64,000 nucleotides of DNA from the NCBI GenBank assembly GCA_021014325.1, contig CM037470.1:4987647-5051646 (forward strand). Direction: 5' to 3'. The notes beneath the pieces were generated by a model. It was given only the letters and a program-made list of their open reading frames with translations, had not been told where the DNA came from and searched no databases. The stretch's first letter is position 1; every line of letters begins with the position of its first letter. Origin of the DNA: Plazaster borealis (taxonomy: Eukaryota; Echinodermata; Asteroidea; Forcipulatida; Labidiasteridae). Below, one piece after another: positions 36,017 to 48,929 of this stretch. Position numbers and translations under genes: made by a program.

Positions 36017-38369
36017 ACTGCAAATCTGGTTGGTCAAAATTTGCCCAACTTTTTTGCCCAACGTTGGTTCAAATATCAACTGACTACATTATTGGGCAAA
36101 GTTCAACTAACAATGGTTGGGCAATAATTTTACCCAACATTTGGGTAATGAGTTGGGCAGGTTTATTTACCAAAATGTGGTTAAAATTTTACCCAATAAT
36201 TTAGACAGTTGATATTTGAACCAACGTTTGGCAACGGTGTTGGGCAAAGGTTGTTACCCAACAAAAGTAGCAATTATTGCATATTTGTTTGTTACTCCTT
36301 TAATCAATGCAGGCCTAAATATATTTGCATTGCTCAGTACTGCAAAGAAATAAATCTATGAAACGAAGTTTATTTCATTAAAAACCCTCTAATAAACATA
36401 ACTACACCCTTATATTTTGCTCCCCTATGCCTTCATGTGAAGTTATTTGATAACATAATTACTTGTTTGGCATTTATCGCCAGTGATGGCAAAGATTGTA
36501 GCGGATTATAATCTATACATGGAATCCTTTGGAGATCGCTAACGATTTTTGTGCAATCATGTATCAAACTATCATGCACGGCGGGACCTGCCTATACTTA
36601 TTATTTTGTACTGAAAACAAAACGGTGTGTCACTTAATGGCTTAGTGTCTTCTACGGGTAATTACCTGAAAAGGTTTAAATGAGGCATTCCATGCCCCAA
36701 TCTTGAAGGAGATATGCGACCTGCTGACCTGCATGCAGCGAATGTGTGCTTCGCGCACGTGAATTTTTGTGAATTTAAAACCCGGTAACTTAGCCCACCA
36801 GCTATATAGCCGGTGGTGTGCCCAACACCGTTGGTTAACAGAGGTCGCGTGATAATTTTGACTAACTTACCGGGCAACCCTTTGCCCAACCATAAGTTTT
36901 CCTGTCCAATTTCAGCAAAAAATGTATTCAATTTCACTACACGCATTCAAATTCACGCATTTTCCCTAATCCACTCAAACTGGGGGTTCTTTTTAGCTAT
37001 TAATTCATTCAATTTCGTTTTTGTGCACACATGATTTTGTTTTTCTCCTTCAGATTCGTTTCGGTCATTCTATTTTATTTTTAGGCATTCAAGACTACAC
37101 TTTGACCATTCTTAAATTGAATTTCTACGACCTATTTACAACTGATGAAACCAAATTAAGACTCATCGAAGCGCACATGAATTTGTTGCTAGCTTGCGTT
37201 TTCTTTTTCGTTTATGGGCAATGAATTTCAACTTGTGTGCGTTCAAATTAAACATAAGTTATGGCTACTCGAGTAGGCTGACAAGAGTTCTATTGGCACT
37301 TCAGTTATCCGAGCCGTTTCCATCTTATTATATATTTCACTTACATCCTGTGTTTTGTTTTAATTGTAGTGTTGTTCCCTTTGCTTGGTTTCCCTGAAAG
37401 TTAAAGCATGTACCCGATAAGTTTGAACCCGATTTGTTTGGACCATGTCAAATTAGAAGTTAACAAATGTTTTAAAAGAAACAGAAGCCTTTTCCGTCTT
37501 ATTAGATTTCACTTACATCCTGTGTTTTGTTTTATTCTTAGTTTGTTCCCTTTGCTTTGTTGCCCTTAAAATTAAAGCACGTACCCGATAAGTTTGAACC
37601 CGATTTGTTTGGACCATGTAAAATTAGAAGTTAACAATGTTTTAAAAGAACTAAAAGCTTACAAATATAACGGGAATTTTTTTAATTTGTTGTTATTGTT
37701 GTTGTTTTCCTGTGCATTTATTTCCGTGTCAATTTCTTTTTCTGTTTATACATTTTTTCTATTCGTTTATTTATATCTTAAGTTGGTTTCTTTAACCTGA
37801 ATGTTCTGACGTGATAGGCATATCGGCATGTACGTTTGGCTGTGATTATACTAGTGTAGGCCTATAAATGAATTCTCCTCCAAATATTTGCCTTTATATA
37901 TAGGCAAGTGCGAATCAGAAAGCACATAACATAGAATTTTAATTTGATTGCAAACACTTGAAAAATGTTTGCTCATTGATGAAATTGAATGGTTGACCAG
38001 CTCTTGCTGCTGGCTTTTACAAAATTGAATGAGTCTTGCGGCCTAATGTAATTGAATGATCTTATTTGACCAGTGAATGCTAAACTGGTGATTGAAGTTG
38101 AATTACTCCTTTCGACTGTTGAATACTGTTTCAACGGAGCATTCATTTTCAAACGAAATTGAATGAGCCGGGTGTTAAAATGAATGGAATTTTGCTGAAA
38201 TTGGCCGGGAAAACCTGTTATCAACATTGCACCCATCCAGTTAACCAACAATTTGGTCAACTCTGCCCTAATGTATTGGGCAATGATTAACCAACTACCA
38301 GTATTTGTAACCAACAAATTAGTAATGCGTTTACCCAACACAATTATTGACCAACAAATTTGCAGTGTG
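36015..38369. mobile_element. 2.35-kb inverted-repeat region with a second inverted repeat inside
   Basis: Outer ends CACTGCAAATCTGGTTGGTC and the inverse TTGACCAACAAATTTGCAGTG-like, with TTGGGCAA/TTACCCAA repeats next to them. Inner ends at 36893 (AAGTTTTCCTGTCCAATTTC) and 38214 are inverted too. Between them are many ATTCAATTTC motifs and a 175-bp direct duplication (37317-37480 and 37491-37652). No transposase ORF. Confidence 0.6.
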
Positions 38370-38913
38370 CAGATTGAACGCAAAATTTCAATTGGCTACA
38401 TTTTGAAAAACAATACAAGATTGGATTGTTTCTCCTTGTCTCTCTCATCTGGGACGCAAATCAAGGTCATTCTGGCCCCTAAATTTGGGTCAAAACCATT
38501 TTCTTGACAAGATTGCGGCTGAAACTGACTCGAAGGAACATTGACAATTGCCATTTCGGACTCCGATCTGGGTCAATTGTTACCGCTGTCTTAGTGTACA
38601 TCCTTCTGTCAGGGTAGCTTTGCTCCCGTAGCTGATGATTAATTAGGTAGCGGTGCCCCCCGAATAAATTGCGCTAGTTGATTAATGACCAATCACTCCA
38701 CAGTGCGTATTAGATTGGAGGCAAAACCACTTTATCAGTTCTCCCAACTGATTTTTTTTTCAAAAGTCTTGGTAAAGTATCGTCAGCCGCATCCTGGTTA
38801 GAAACTCGGAAACGTAAGATGAATTAATGTACTGACAGTCTGATGCTAGACTTCGTCTTTGTTTGTGAGTGTGATGAAGTTACGTGTACTGTACGAGGAG
38901 GAACGAAGTTAAA

Positions 38914-39189
38914 ATGTGGCTTTGCAATTTACGGGCCCATCAGCCAAAAATATCTTTGAACTTTTGGAACGTCCGTAGAAAATTAATAATCTCGGACTCG
39001 CTTCATTTGGTGGGGAAAAGAAGCGACACTGATGGGAAAGTCTGTCGCCGGAGTAAAACCGCAAAAGGGCACCTGCTCGTGTTGCGCCATCACGACCGTT
39101 TTTTTTGCCACAAGTGGTCGGAAAACTTTGAAATCGTCAGTGACAAAATAAATATTGAAGTTCTGAACAATATTGGAAAACACTTGTAA
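38914..39189 (+). CDS. Hypothetical 91-residue basic ORF
   Basis: ATG 38914 to TAA, with AATAAA beginning at 39191 or so, almost touching the stop. The product is Arg/Lys/His-rich with no recognised domain. It lies just right of the 36-38.4 kb inverted-repeat region and may be transposon debris. Confidence 0.18.
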   Translation: MWLCNLRAHQPKISLNFWNVRRKLIISDSLHLVGKRSDTDGKVCRRSKTAKGHLLVLRHHDRFFCHKWSENFEIVSDKINIEVLNNIGKHL

Positions 39190-40009
39190 AAAATAAACAT
39201 AAGTATTGATGGCAGTGTCGCAAAAATTGAATGATTTTCCCGGGAGAAAAATACAGAAACGAAAAGCGCACTAAAATGATTGAAAAGAATTGGAAAAAAT
39301 AACCCAACTTGAGTAAGAGTTTCATGCTCATAGACGCCCATACCAAATGTTGCACACACACACCCTTACGGATCCGGTTTGTGGGGTCCTGCAATTGTTG
39401 TTCTATTATTCTCTTTTCTGAAGGATTCCTTTGTGGGGTCAAGGTTGAACAAAGAATGCCCTTGTGGGGTCCATTGTTCCTTTATGAAAGACCCCACAAG
39501 GGCACTCCCGTTTATAAGCTCACACACTAGGAGCCTCGGGCATTAGCCTTTTTGATATGATGGCGAACACCATAAACTTACCCACACCAAAAAGTGCAAT
39601 TATAATGTCCACAATTTCTCAAAAATGGCTTATGGCATAGTGTGTTTACAAATTATTGTTTACTAAAACTGGTCCCTGAAAAATAACATTATCAAATTGG
39701 CTGCACGATAAGACAGGTGTGTTTACAGCATAATTCGTGCTAGAATCTGCACTACCATATTTTGTAAAACGATTACTGCGTCCGCAAAAATTCCTAAATT
39801 TTGTCACAATGGTGAATTTTTGTGAGGAGAATTGGGCATCACACGTCATGCGAGGAGTGCCGGGCTGAAGTAATTTCCACAATTATGGACCGGCTTTAGT
39901 ATTAATTTACTTATTTCATTAAACATCCAACAGCGCAAGCGCCAAGAGAACATGATGGTTATTAGCAAACGAGAAGAAATGTTCAGTTTTAGATGTGGGA
40001 GGAAAACCC

Positions 40010-40145
40010 CCCAATGGGGGGAAACCCACACAATCAAGTAGGGACTGAAAACTCAATTCGCATGCAAGGCTCCGGTCTGGGCGGGATTCAAATCGGGGTC
40101 CACAGAGATGAAAGGCAGGGAAAGAATCAACTGAGCCAACCCGAT
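40010..40145 (-). repeat. Third-type tRNA-derived SINE, minus strand
   Basis: Minus strand GGCTCAGTTGATTC, GATTTGAATCCCGCC, then TTTTCAGTCCCTACTTGA and GGTTTTCCTCC. Confidence 0.65.
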
Positions 40146-40295
40146 CCCCAATCTTCCTCCCACTAAGTATTGATTATTCGCGGGTGACGTGTAATCTATC
40201 GGAACTACAGCATTTGATGCAGGGAGGAAAGAAGCTATAATTGTCTTGGTTGATGGTACAAGGAACGTCCACTGTGAGATACAAATCCTGCTTAA

Positions 40296-40400
40296 AAAAA
40301 AATCACCGGACTCAAGCTCTGGTGTTTGGAGCAGCAGAGTGCGGGTTCGATTCCATGTCTTGACACTTGTGTCCTTAAGCAAGACACTGAACCAGGCCTT
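40296..40400 (+). repeat. tRNA-Leu/Ser-like SINE, partial
   Basis: CACCGGACTCAAGCTCTGG to CTTAAGCAAGACACTGAACC. Confidence 0.7.
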
Positions 40401-40496
40401 CCGATACAAGCCGCTATATTACAAATATGATTCAAGACTTAAAGAATCGTAAACAACCTTGCAGTTTTGTTTCCAGAGTTCCATTTGGTATCATGG

Positions 40497-40740
40497 CGTG
40501 TCGTGGCCGAGCGGATAAGAACACCGGACTCAAGCTCTGGTGTTTCTGATCAGCAGAGTGTGGGTTCGAATCCCTGTCTTGACACAGTGTGTCCTTAAGC
40601 AAGACACTTAACCATTATTGCTTCGTCCTTCGGATGGGACGTAAAACCGTTGGTCCCGTGTGTTGTGTAATACACGTAAAAGAACCCATACGTACACGTA
40701 TCGTTAAGAGAAGGGGTTCGCCCCGGTGTTTCTGGCATGG
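40497..40740 (+). repeat. tRNA-Leu/Ser-like SINE
   Basis: GTGGCCGAGCGGATAAG, GGTTCGAATCC, GGGACGTAAAACCG and GAAGGGGTTCGCCCCGG. Confidence 0.8.
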
Positions 40741-40958
40741 TTGGCAATTATTATTCATTAATGTACCACGCAAAATACCACGGAACATTTTACGTTTTTT
40801 TCAGGTTGATTTTGTATACGCGTTCAATATGCGTTTACCTTTAAAAAGCTGAGTGTTGACGAGGGAGCAGTTTTTCTCTCGTAAATGGCAGTGTTGCAGA
40901 AGTGTTCATAGTAAATAAACAATTGGTACTGGAATTATTTTTTTTTATAGAAACAACA

Positions 40959-41267
40959 TATGCATAAAATAACAAGCCTGTGAAAATTTGGGCTCAATTG
41001 GTCATCGAAGTTGCAAGAAAATGATGAAAGAAAAAACACCCTTGTTGTACAAATTTGTGTGCTTTCAGATAGGAATAAAAACTTCTTGCAATAAGTTATG
41101 ATTATTTTAGTGAGAAATTACCTCTTTCTCAAAAACTACGTTACTTTAGAGGGAGTCGTTTCCTACAATGTTTTATACTATCAACAGCTCTCCGTTGCTT
41201 GTTACCAAGTCAGTTTTTATGCTAATATTTGTTTTGAGTCGTTACCAAACGTGTACGATACATTTAA
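40959..41267 (-). mobile_element. MITE family A, one end lost
   Basis: Begins inside the body (ACATATGCATAAAATAAC) and ends TTTAA at 41267, a TTAA shared with the next element. Confidence 0.75.
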
Positions 41268-41635
41268 AGGTATTATACATAGATTGGTAAGGATAAAAAC
41301 ATCATTGTTTAATGTTAGTCTGAAAGCTTACTAATTATGATGTTCATATTAGAACCATTTTTTTTCCTATGAAATATTTCCTCTGAAATAAAGTTATAAG
41401 AAAACTGTATCTGAAAACTTTACAAAACGCAACAGCTGATTATACCCAAAATTAAAACAATGTGTTCACCAGCTAACAATTGTGCAAGGTTTTCACTATT
41501 TTCTACTGACTCTTACAACAACGGATTAAGCCCAAATTTTCACAGGTTTGTTATTTGATTGTATGGTTGATCACACAAAACATAAACAATGTCTGCGACT
41601 ATTTGCCCTACTCTACCAATGTATAACCCCTTTAA
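41264..41635 (+). mobile_element. MITE family A-prime in P1 intron 1
   Basis: TTAAAGGTATTATACAT with GGTAAGGATAAAAACATC; ends TTTAA only 9 bases into the intron from the P1 first-exon donor. Shares its left TTAA with the family A copy before it. Confidence 0.75.
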
Positions 41636-41644
41636 CACGCTTAC

Positions 41645-41733
41645 CTGGTGTGAAACCGTGCAGACCTGATTTCTCCAAATCGCTCCGTAAAATTGAAACT
41701 GAACTTTCTCCTGCGTCGTCCGCTTGTAAACTG
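41645..41733 (-). other. Probable non-coding first exon of P1
   Basis: About 30 bases downstream of a TATAAAA on the minus strand comes an ATG-free stretch ending at ACCAG|GTAAGC. The next minus-strand gene is P1, whose ATG exon needs an upstream exon. P2 has the same layout. The intron would be 6.9 kb. The link is inference. Confidence 0.45.
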
Positions 41734-41756
41734 AGCGGCAAGCTCCCAAACCAGCG

Positions 41757-41763
41757 TTTTATA
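41757..41763 (-). promoter_or_regulatory. TATA box, probable P1 promoter
   Basis: TATAAAA on the minus strand, roughly 30 bases upstream of the start of the proposed non-coding exon. The DNA upstream (41.8-42.1 kb) is locally CpG-rich. Confidence 0.45.
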
Positions 41764-42349
41764 TCCCTCTATCCGAAACTCTGACTTTGTGATTTTTTTT
41801 TCTGTAGAGGCGCCTTTTTCGCCAGACTCCCACTTGATTTGAAGAAGTGTGTGTTATGGACGCGGTATCGTGGCCAGGTGTTGGAATAGACTGGGGATTT
41901 TGCCGCCTACGTCCACCCGTATTATTAGTGTTAACGCTCCGGTTGTTGCGTCTTGCGAGGCGGTGGTTGTATCGTTGGTACTAGCGGTCTGTGCGCACTA
42001 TACGCACGGATACTCAACCGCGTAACATGCATTCAATCATTAGTGAAATTGCTTTTTAATCCGCTATGGCTACCAGTGATTACATCACTCTGTAAACTGC
42101 CCGTCGATATTAAAACGGGGAGGGCTTTGACGAAACGGTCTCGGAAGGTGTAGGTGGGATGAGGATGTCATTACACAAGTTCAGTGAACTCATGGGATTT
42201 CGTTTAGTACAAACTTCTGTTATTTCCATTAAAACAGTAATCCTAGCAGCTTTTCAGGTTTAGTTTAATGTAAATAATATTTCGATGACTGGGAAACATT
42301 TTGATGTTGTACTTCATGTTGTGAAGTACTTCTTATGAGGTTGATATTA

Positions 42350-42500
42350 CACTAAAAAAAAAAGAATTTACCCACATCCGGGTCTCAGTGGGTCAGACCA
42401 TGGAGGAGTTTTTCAGGGTCAGACTCATTCACGGCGGGTCATCATGACCCGGAAAAGACCCATATCCGGGTCACGTGACCCGGAAATGGGTCAAATTTCT
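42350..42500 (+). mobile_element. MITE family D, partial
   Basis: CACTAAAAA then repeated CCGGGTCA motifs and a GGTCAnnnTGACC. Confidence 0.65.
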
Positions 42501-42639
42501 CAGAAATACGTGCTAGTAAGGTGTTCATGATTCCGATTTACGGTAATTGCGGTTCCCCACAAAACCATTCGGGCTGACATGCAGGTGGGTCATACTTGTG
42601 CAACTGTGACATTGTTTCCTCTCGCATATTTCGCAAAGT

Positions 42640-42735
42640 AGCGAAACATGTCTCTGGCGAGTTTGTAAGGGCGACTTTGGTAGGGGGCGACTTTGTATGG
42701 GTGAAGTTGCTGGGGGCGAGATGACTGGTTTCCTG
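42640..42735 (+). repeat. GGGGCGACTTTG tandem-like repeat
   Basis: Four degenerate units of a GCGA-(C/G)TTTG motif, followed by two ACAAACGTAACCG units near 42820-42850. Confidence 0.55.
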
Positions 42736-43192
42736 GTAGGTTATATCATTCTCTCTGGATCCTCGAGACTCGTTTTGTGCTCTTGACCGGAAACTCGTTT
42801 CCGACGTAATTCACCGGCCGGAAACAAACGTAACCGCAACAAACGTAACCGCGCAACCAGAAATATATTTTGAAAATGTCATGCCTTTGTTTTCTGTTCC
42901 TTTTTTCCCCCACTATTTCATACTATTGAGAAGTTATAACAATGTCTGCCCAAAAGTTGACGAGCTTGGAAGAAAGTAGTCAGAAAAAAAGATGTTTCTT
43001 TGTAAAAATAAAATCCGCCATTTTTGAAATAAATGGTTGGTTGTAATAACTACGCCGTTGTAATAAATAAACCATGGCTAAAAAAACCACCGTGCATTTA
43101 AAAAAAAAAGCCAAACCTTCTGTTTTAGGCTGCCTCAGTGATAGAGCACAAAATGGTTCATTTTCAAAACTTGGAGGATGGAACCTTTCAGT

Positions 43193-43334
43193 GGCGTAAC
43201 AAGACATTTCCATTGGGGGGAGGGCAAGCCGGGGCGAAGGCATAATTTTATGTTTTCGATCTCCTTTTTTTTGGGGGGGGCAGGATCCTGAGCCTGGGGG
43301 GGGGGTTCCTGCCCCTTCTGGTTAATCCACTGGA
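43193..43334 (+). mobile_element. GC-capped repeat
   Basis: CAGTGGCGTAAC at the left, TTAATCCACTGG at the right, with G runs; similar in style to 28679-28871. A fragment of the same start is at 24789. Confidence 0.5.
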
Positions 43335-45742
43335 GCCTTACCAGAGCCGTGGTGTCGAAATCGCTTCTATTTCCGGTTAGCCTCGCCTTTAAAATGCACC
43401 CCTGCTGAAGCGCACACCATTAAAAAATTAAAGTCGCGCTGTGAAGGTGGCGCGTCTTGTTGTTCAATACGGGTATGTAAACCACCTACACGATTGCTAG
43501 TCTTGAGTGATACACGTATTTAACTACAGTGTGTGGGTGAAATACTAAATGAAGTGTGACGTTTACGATGCTGGTGTGGATTCATTTGCATTGATGATCC
43601 ACTTGATATACAATAATGTCAATGGCAAACATTCGTTCGGAGAAACTTAATGAAGGTTTATATGAATGTAAATGCTGATTGGTTAAAAGTTGTTGTTGTT
43701 TTACAATTACCATGATAATTTTTTTTGAGTAGGGTAGGGCAAACGTAAATTGAAGTTGAAAATGAATAAGAAAAGATAGTGTGGTTTACTTGTGAACTAC
43801 CGAAAGGCTAATAACATTCAATTTTACAAAATTAACAAAGGATTCAAAGGCCTTCATTATTTTTTTCAACGATTCTAGTTGCTTTATTTTCAAATAGAGC
43901 ATTTTTGACGTAAATTGTAACTGTTATCTTAAGGAAACAATATTTTAATGACACAGACTATTAACACTTGTTTCTTGTGACAGTGTATTTGTATAAACCA
44001 AGTTCTTTTTATGCAAGTTCACCCTCATCAAGGTTATAGGGGCTTCAATAAGAAAATATTTAAGATACAAATAACTTATAGGAGCTGAAGGTAGGAATTT
44101 ATATTCCTCTTAAAACAGTCTAGATTGTAGGATGGAGGGAAACATGCACCAGGCAAGGAGTTCCAAAGAGATGCAGTAGGCCCCTACGTGGAAAAAAACA
44201 TGTAGAAATGGCTCTTTGTTCCACATCTCAGCAAACCCGGAGTGTAGGACGAGTGAGCACAATCCTGTATCTTGTCATGTTTAATCTTTTTACTCTGACT
44301 GTAAGTATTTTCTTAAGTAATGTTTTTCCTTATTCTCTTTTTTTTAAAGACACAGGACCATAATGTAATACAGCCGTTGTGCTGATTTTTGTATCTTGTA
44401 TAAAGATTAAATAAAGAAGAAAAAAAGAAGAAGGTATTATCAGAAGAGAGGGTACAGCAGAACAAAGGAACACAAAAGGGACAATGCTGTCCTCACATTG
44501 GAATCCTTTGTATTTTTATGTCCTCACATTTTTTCGTGCGCTTTTGGAAAGTGTTAGAGGGACAAAGGAAAGTCCTCACATTGATAGCAATAATTAATTG
44601 ATGCATGTATTTACACCCGCGTATCCCTTTAATGTTATATTTATATCAAACCTTTCATCTGAACACATACTTAGGAGACTATAGTAATAAACACCATGAC
44701 AAAAAAGGTGTTTGTACTGTGTGTATGATGTCTGACACAGATGACAGCTTATACCGTGCTGTACCTTGTAAGACGGTCTATCCCATCGATCACGGGCTGT
44801 TGCCTATTGCCCAGCCGTGCGTGAGCCTCTACTGAAGCATGCTCGCCATCCTTAATCATGACACTGACCTAATTAATGAACACCGAAAAATGATTGATTC
44901 AAACTCGAATTAAGTCCCGGTTACACTTCGTAAAGTTTCATACCCGTGGTACGTGTAGTGTTACGATGTTTCAGCACATAAGATCTAATTGGTATCCAAT
45001 TAAAAGAATAGTGTTATTATTCTCTTAATTAGAGTTGAGGTAATAACAATTATAAGTTGGCAGCTCCATCCACGTGTGGAGTCTTTGTTTCAAATGAGCG
45101 TTAATTAGAAAAAAAGTCTTAAGTACTCTTAAAGCTCCATCTGCTAAAACGTACTTCTTCTGGATGAGTTTTTCATTGAGAAATCGTACACAGGTAAAGA
45201 TCATTTAAGAGCCGACTGGATGTTTACGTACGCCTCAGTAGGTAGGAATACGGAAACTCTTGCCGCACTTTGTGGCGTTGTTTTTGATATGCAAGACAGC
45301 GCAAGCGTGGCAATGAGGTGGGCGATCGATGCTGTCTGATTTCTACGTAAATACTCACTGTTGACGTCCTGGTGGCTATTTTTACTTTCAACGAAGGGGG
45401 GGGGGGTCATTGTGGGATTTCTGCCCCCCTCCCTTAAAATAAATAAATAAATAAATAAATAATAATAATCATAATACAAGTCAGTCTTGCTTTTGAACAA
45501 ATTAATTACCATGACGTGTTTTGCGCTACAAGGTTAACCTAATGCGTACATTTTGTGGACTTATAACCTGCATACTCTAACTTTGCAAAACTAAACAAAT
45601 ATAAAAAAAATGCAGCAAATTTTGGCCCTACTTTGTAAGTCACTGATAAACGCTTAGTGAGGTGCTGAAATAATGGTTGTTTTTGACGCTTCTCAATTAC
45701 AAAACGACACTAAAAGTTCAGTGTAGGACAAAGTATACGGGT

Positions 45743-46111
45743 TTAAAGGGATCGTATACGTAATTGGAACCCACTGGTTGTTTCAATCCTTAATAGTTGT
45801 AGATACCATAAAACTAACCCGTGAAAATGTCATTTCAAAAGGTGGTAGCGTTGTTGAGATATTGCCGTCAATCTGGAGCGGTTATGTCCACGCAGGAAGA
45901 ATAATCTGCAATTGGAATACACAATCTGATAAACGTTTCTGCAGTAACGCTTCTCAGATTAAAATTTGTTGTGATAAAAAGAGATATCTTTTTCCATAAC
46001 CGCAATACTTCGAAGTGAACAGTTTCTCAATATGCATTATATATCCAAAGCTGCTGTACGGTACTTCTTATACCAAGCAAGTCATTACCAAACGACATAC
46101 ATACCCTTTAA
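45743..46111 (-). mobile_element. MITE family B, complete
   Basis: TTAAAGGGATCGTATACG to CATACCCTTTAA. Confidence 0.83.
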
Positions 46112-46576
46112 GATGTCACTGTCTACGTTTATGTTATTCTATCGCCACTCTGAATTACCGAAAAGGCACCCCATAAAGTATACTTTGGAATTGATTTCAA
46201 TGTTGCTCGAGGTTGACAAAAAATATCACCGAACCCCCTCTATACTGTCACACACTGAAATCTGGCTGCGCCGAAGCAAGCAGGCATATTTACCCATCAC
46301 AAGAGGAACGGGATCTGTTGCGAACACTTTTGTTTTCTATACCAACTTTGGTAGTGTTTACACTAACCCAGACTCTTTTTCAGAGCCAACACTCCTCCCA
46401 AAAGAGATACACACATGGTTCTACCCGCAAGTTTACGAGTTATAGTTACTTCTTATTTTCCACAACATGCAAAGCTTCAATCATCACTTACTAAAGACAT
46501 TATGTCCGTACTATTTCCCCTACTCCCAAATTACGCTTTTTCCCGATCTCAGACAGATGGAAACGCAGATGGTGAC

Positions 46577-46953
46577 TTTAGAGGCACTGGACACGTTTGG
46601 TAATTGTCAAAGACCAGTATTCGCACTTGGTGTATCCCCTCACATGCATAAAGTAACAATCCTGTGAAAATTTTGGCTCAATTGGTCATCGAAGTTGCAA
46701 GAAAATGATGAAAGAAAAAACACCCTTGTTGTACAAATTTGTGTGCTTTCAGATAGGAATAAAAGGCTTCTGGCCAAAAGTCTTTTAACATTTCAGTGAG
46801 AAATTACCTTTTTCTCAAAAACTACGTTACTTCAGAGGGAGTCGTTTCCTACAATGTTTTATACTATCAACAGCTCTCCGTTGCTCGTTACCAAGTAAGT
46901 TTTTATGCTAATATATATTTTGTGTAATTACCAAACGTGTCCAGTGCCTTTAA
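46577..46953 (-). mobile_element. MITE family A, complete
   Basis: Left TTAGAGGCACTGGACACG, right GTCCAGTGCCTTTAA. Confidence 0.85.
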
Positions 46954-47595
46954 GCTTCCGTAGTGATCACTTTTAAGGGCCTGGTCACAAAAGGCAATAT
47001 TTTGTAGTGGAGGCAACTGCTAATACTGCATACAGAAAAAGGTGCACGAAAGTGTTTTACAATCCTTTAGAAATTATGTGAACAGTTTAGTATTATCTAG
47101 AGATTTCCTATAATTGGTTGCTAATTGCCTCATGTGACGTGACCTTTGAGTGTTTCGAACAATGGCTTTGATAAAGTAGTGAAAAATGTCTTAAAGGCTG
47201 ACAGATGACTGCCCGGACAAAGCTCTCTAATATTTGCATCATTGTGTAAATCGTTTTCAATCAATGAGCTGGTAAGACTGCAATCTATTTCCGAGTCGTC
47301 CATCATTAAAGCGTCCCCCCCCTTGTGACTCGTATTTGCGAACCTGCACTGAGACTGCAGCGGTGAGCCAATATTGCAAGCGTAGTGCTCGCTTCGTGAA
47401 GTGACAGTCTTGTTGACTCGTCTAGCGAGCGAGCGGGTTTGATTAAAAATAAGATGGCGGTTTTAGAATGAACAAAGCCATTTCCTTTTTTCGTAATGAA
47501 GTATTGGAAAGCCCAATTTGTAGTCTAATGCATAATGTTTGTTGTGATAATGTTTACCTTAACGGAGAAAATAACATGCGAAAGGTTTCTAAACC

Positions 47596-48024
47596 TTAAG
47601 GATTAGTAAGGATAAAAACATCATTGTTTAATTTTAGTCTGAAAGCTTAGTGAGGTAGTCTGAAAGCTTATAGTGACTACGAAGCTCACACCATAACCAT
47701 TTCTTTTGTAAAATATTGCCCTCTGAATTGAAGTCATATTCAAGAAAACTGAATCTGAAAATCTATTTTTAAATTTTGTTTATATACAAAATTTAAACAA
47801 AACCCGCAACAGCTGATTTCGGCTGTTACAACCAAAATTAAGGAAAATGTGTTTTACATGCTGAAAATTGTGCATGGTTTTTCACTTATTTCTCCTGACT
47901 CACACAACGGATTATGCCCAAATGTTCACAGGTTTGTTATTCGTGTATATGGTTGATCTTACACAACATGAACAATATCCGTGACTATTTTGTCAGCTGT
48001 ACCAACCCTGTATAATACCTTTAA
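47596..48024 (+). mobile_element. MITE family A-prime
   Basis: TTAAGGATTAGTAAGGATAA at the left; CCTGTATAATACCTTTAA at the right; the body matches 41264-41635. Confidence 0.7.
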
Positions 48025-48183
48025 ATTTAAAGTTAAAGTTTTTATAAACGCTCGCCACGATCATCACGACCGCCCACATATTGAATATTTTCTGAAAGTG
48101 TGTATTTTCCAAGACAAATTTCTCGCCATCCTCAAAAGGCAAGGTCCCATTGCTTTGGATGCGTAACGTATACTGCTGGAAAT

Positions 48184-48929
48184 CAGTGTTGTAGTCAAAT
48201 ACTTCCCAGTCGAGTATCAAGTATTGCTGAACATTAGGGTGGCCGAGTAGTACTCTAGTACAAGTACTTGGGCCATCGAGTCCGAGTACAACTATCCAAC
48301 TACCTAGTGTTCTGATAGCCGAGTACCAAGTCTAACAGTCACGTCCCTAAGGCCTGCTTGGATACTTCAAAACGAGGTCGTGGGTTCAAATCCCACCTGA
48401 GTAAACAGTCTGTGGATTTTTTTCATAGGAGTCGGGGAAGCGGGTAAAACTAAATAATTGTTCTTTATCCCCGAGGCAAATTTAACATTCTATTAAAATG
48501 AGGAAAAATATTTATTTATTTGTATTATTAATATTTGTAGACGACTTTGTGTGCTTATTTTGATGACTATATTTTAAACATGAGTACATCATGGACAATT
48601 CTAATTTTACTTTTCCCAGAGCTTTATTTCTCAAACTTTCATTAACGCAAGTACACGAAAGCGGAAAGGAAAAGTGGTATTTTTGAGACCACGAGTATAG
48701 GCCTACTTAAAATCGGAGTCCGAGTACATTTTCATTGATTCGAATATCCAGTGCTTGACTTCGAGTACAAATATGTTTTAGTAGAGTATCGAGTATGGAC
48801 TTCCGGTGCGAGTATTTTGTCAGCTGAGTACGAGTAAGAGTACGAGAACGAGTACGAGTACGAGTGCCATCAAAATGGTACTCGAGTCTTACTTGAGTAC
48901 GGGTACTGAGTACTGACACTGCAACACTG
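48184..48929. mobile_element. hAT-like non-autonomous element with 8-bp target duplication
   Basis: Starts CAGTGTTG and ends CAACACTG. CTGGAAAT flanks it exactly on both sides (48176-48183 and 48930-48937). The inside is rich in GAGTAC/GTACTC and carries a fragment with a tRNA B-box (GGTTCAAATCC) at 48378. Confidence 0.88.

Noticed and set aside
37973..38383. 136-codon ORF on minus strand
   Set aside because: Low-complexity ATTCAATTTC motifs of the 2.35-kb inverted-repeat region; no domain.
42640..42735. G-rich tandem as telomere-like repeat
   Set aside because: The unit does not match TTAGGG and is short and degenerate.
46111..46445. About 110-codon ORF with many Thr/Ser/Leu
   Set aside because: Unique sequence between two MITEs, but no recognised motif, splice site or promoter; too weak to annotate as a gene.
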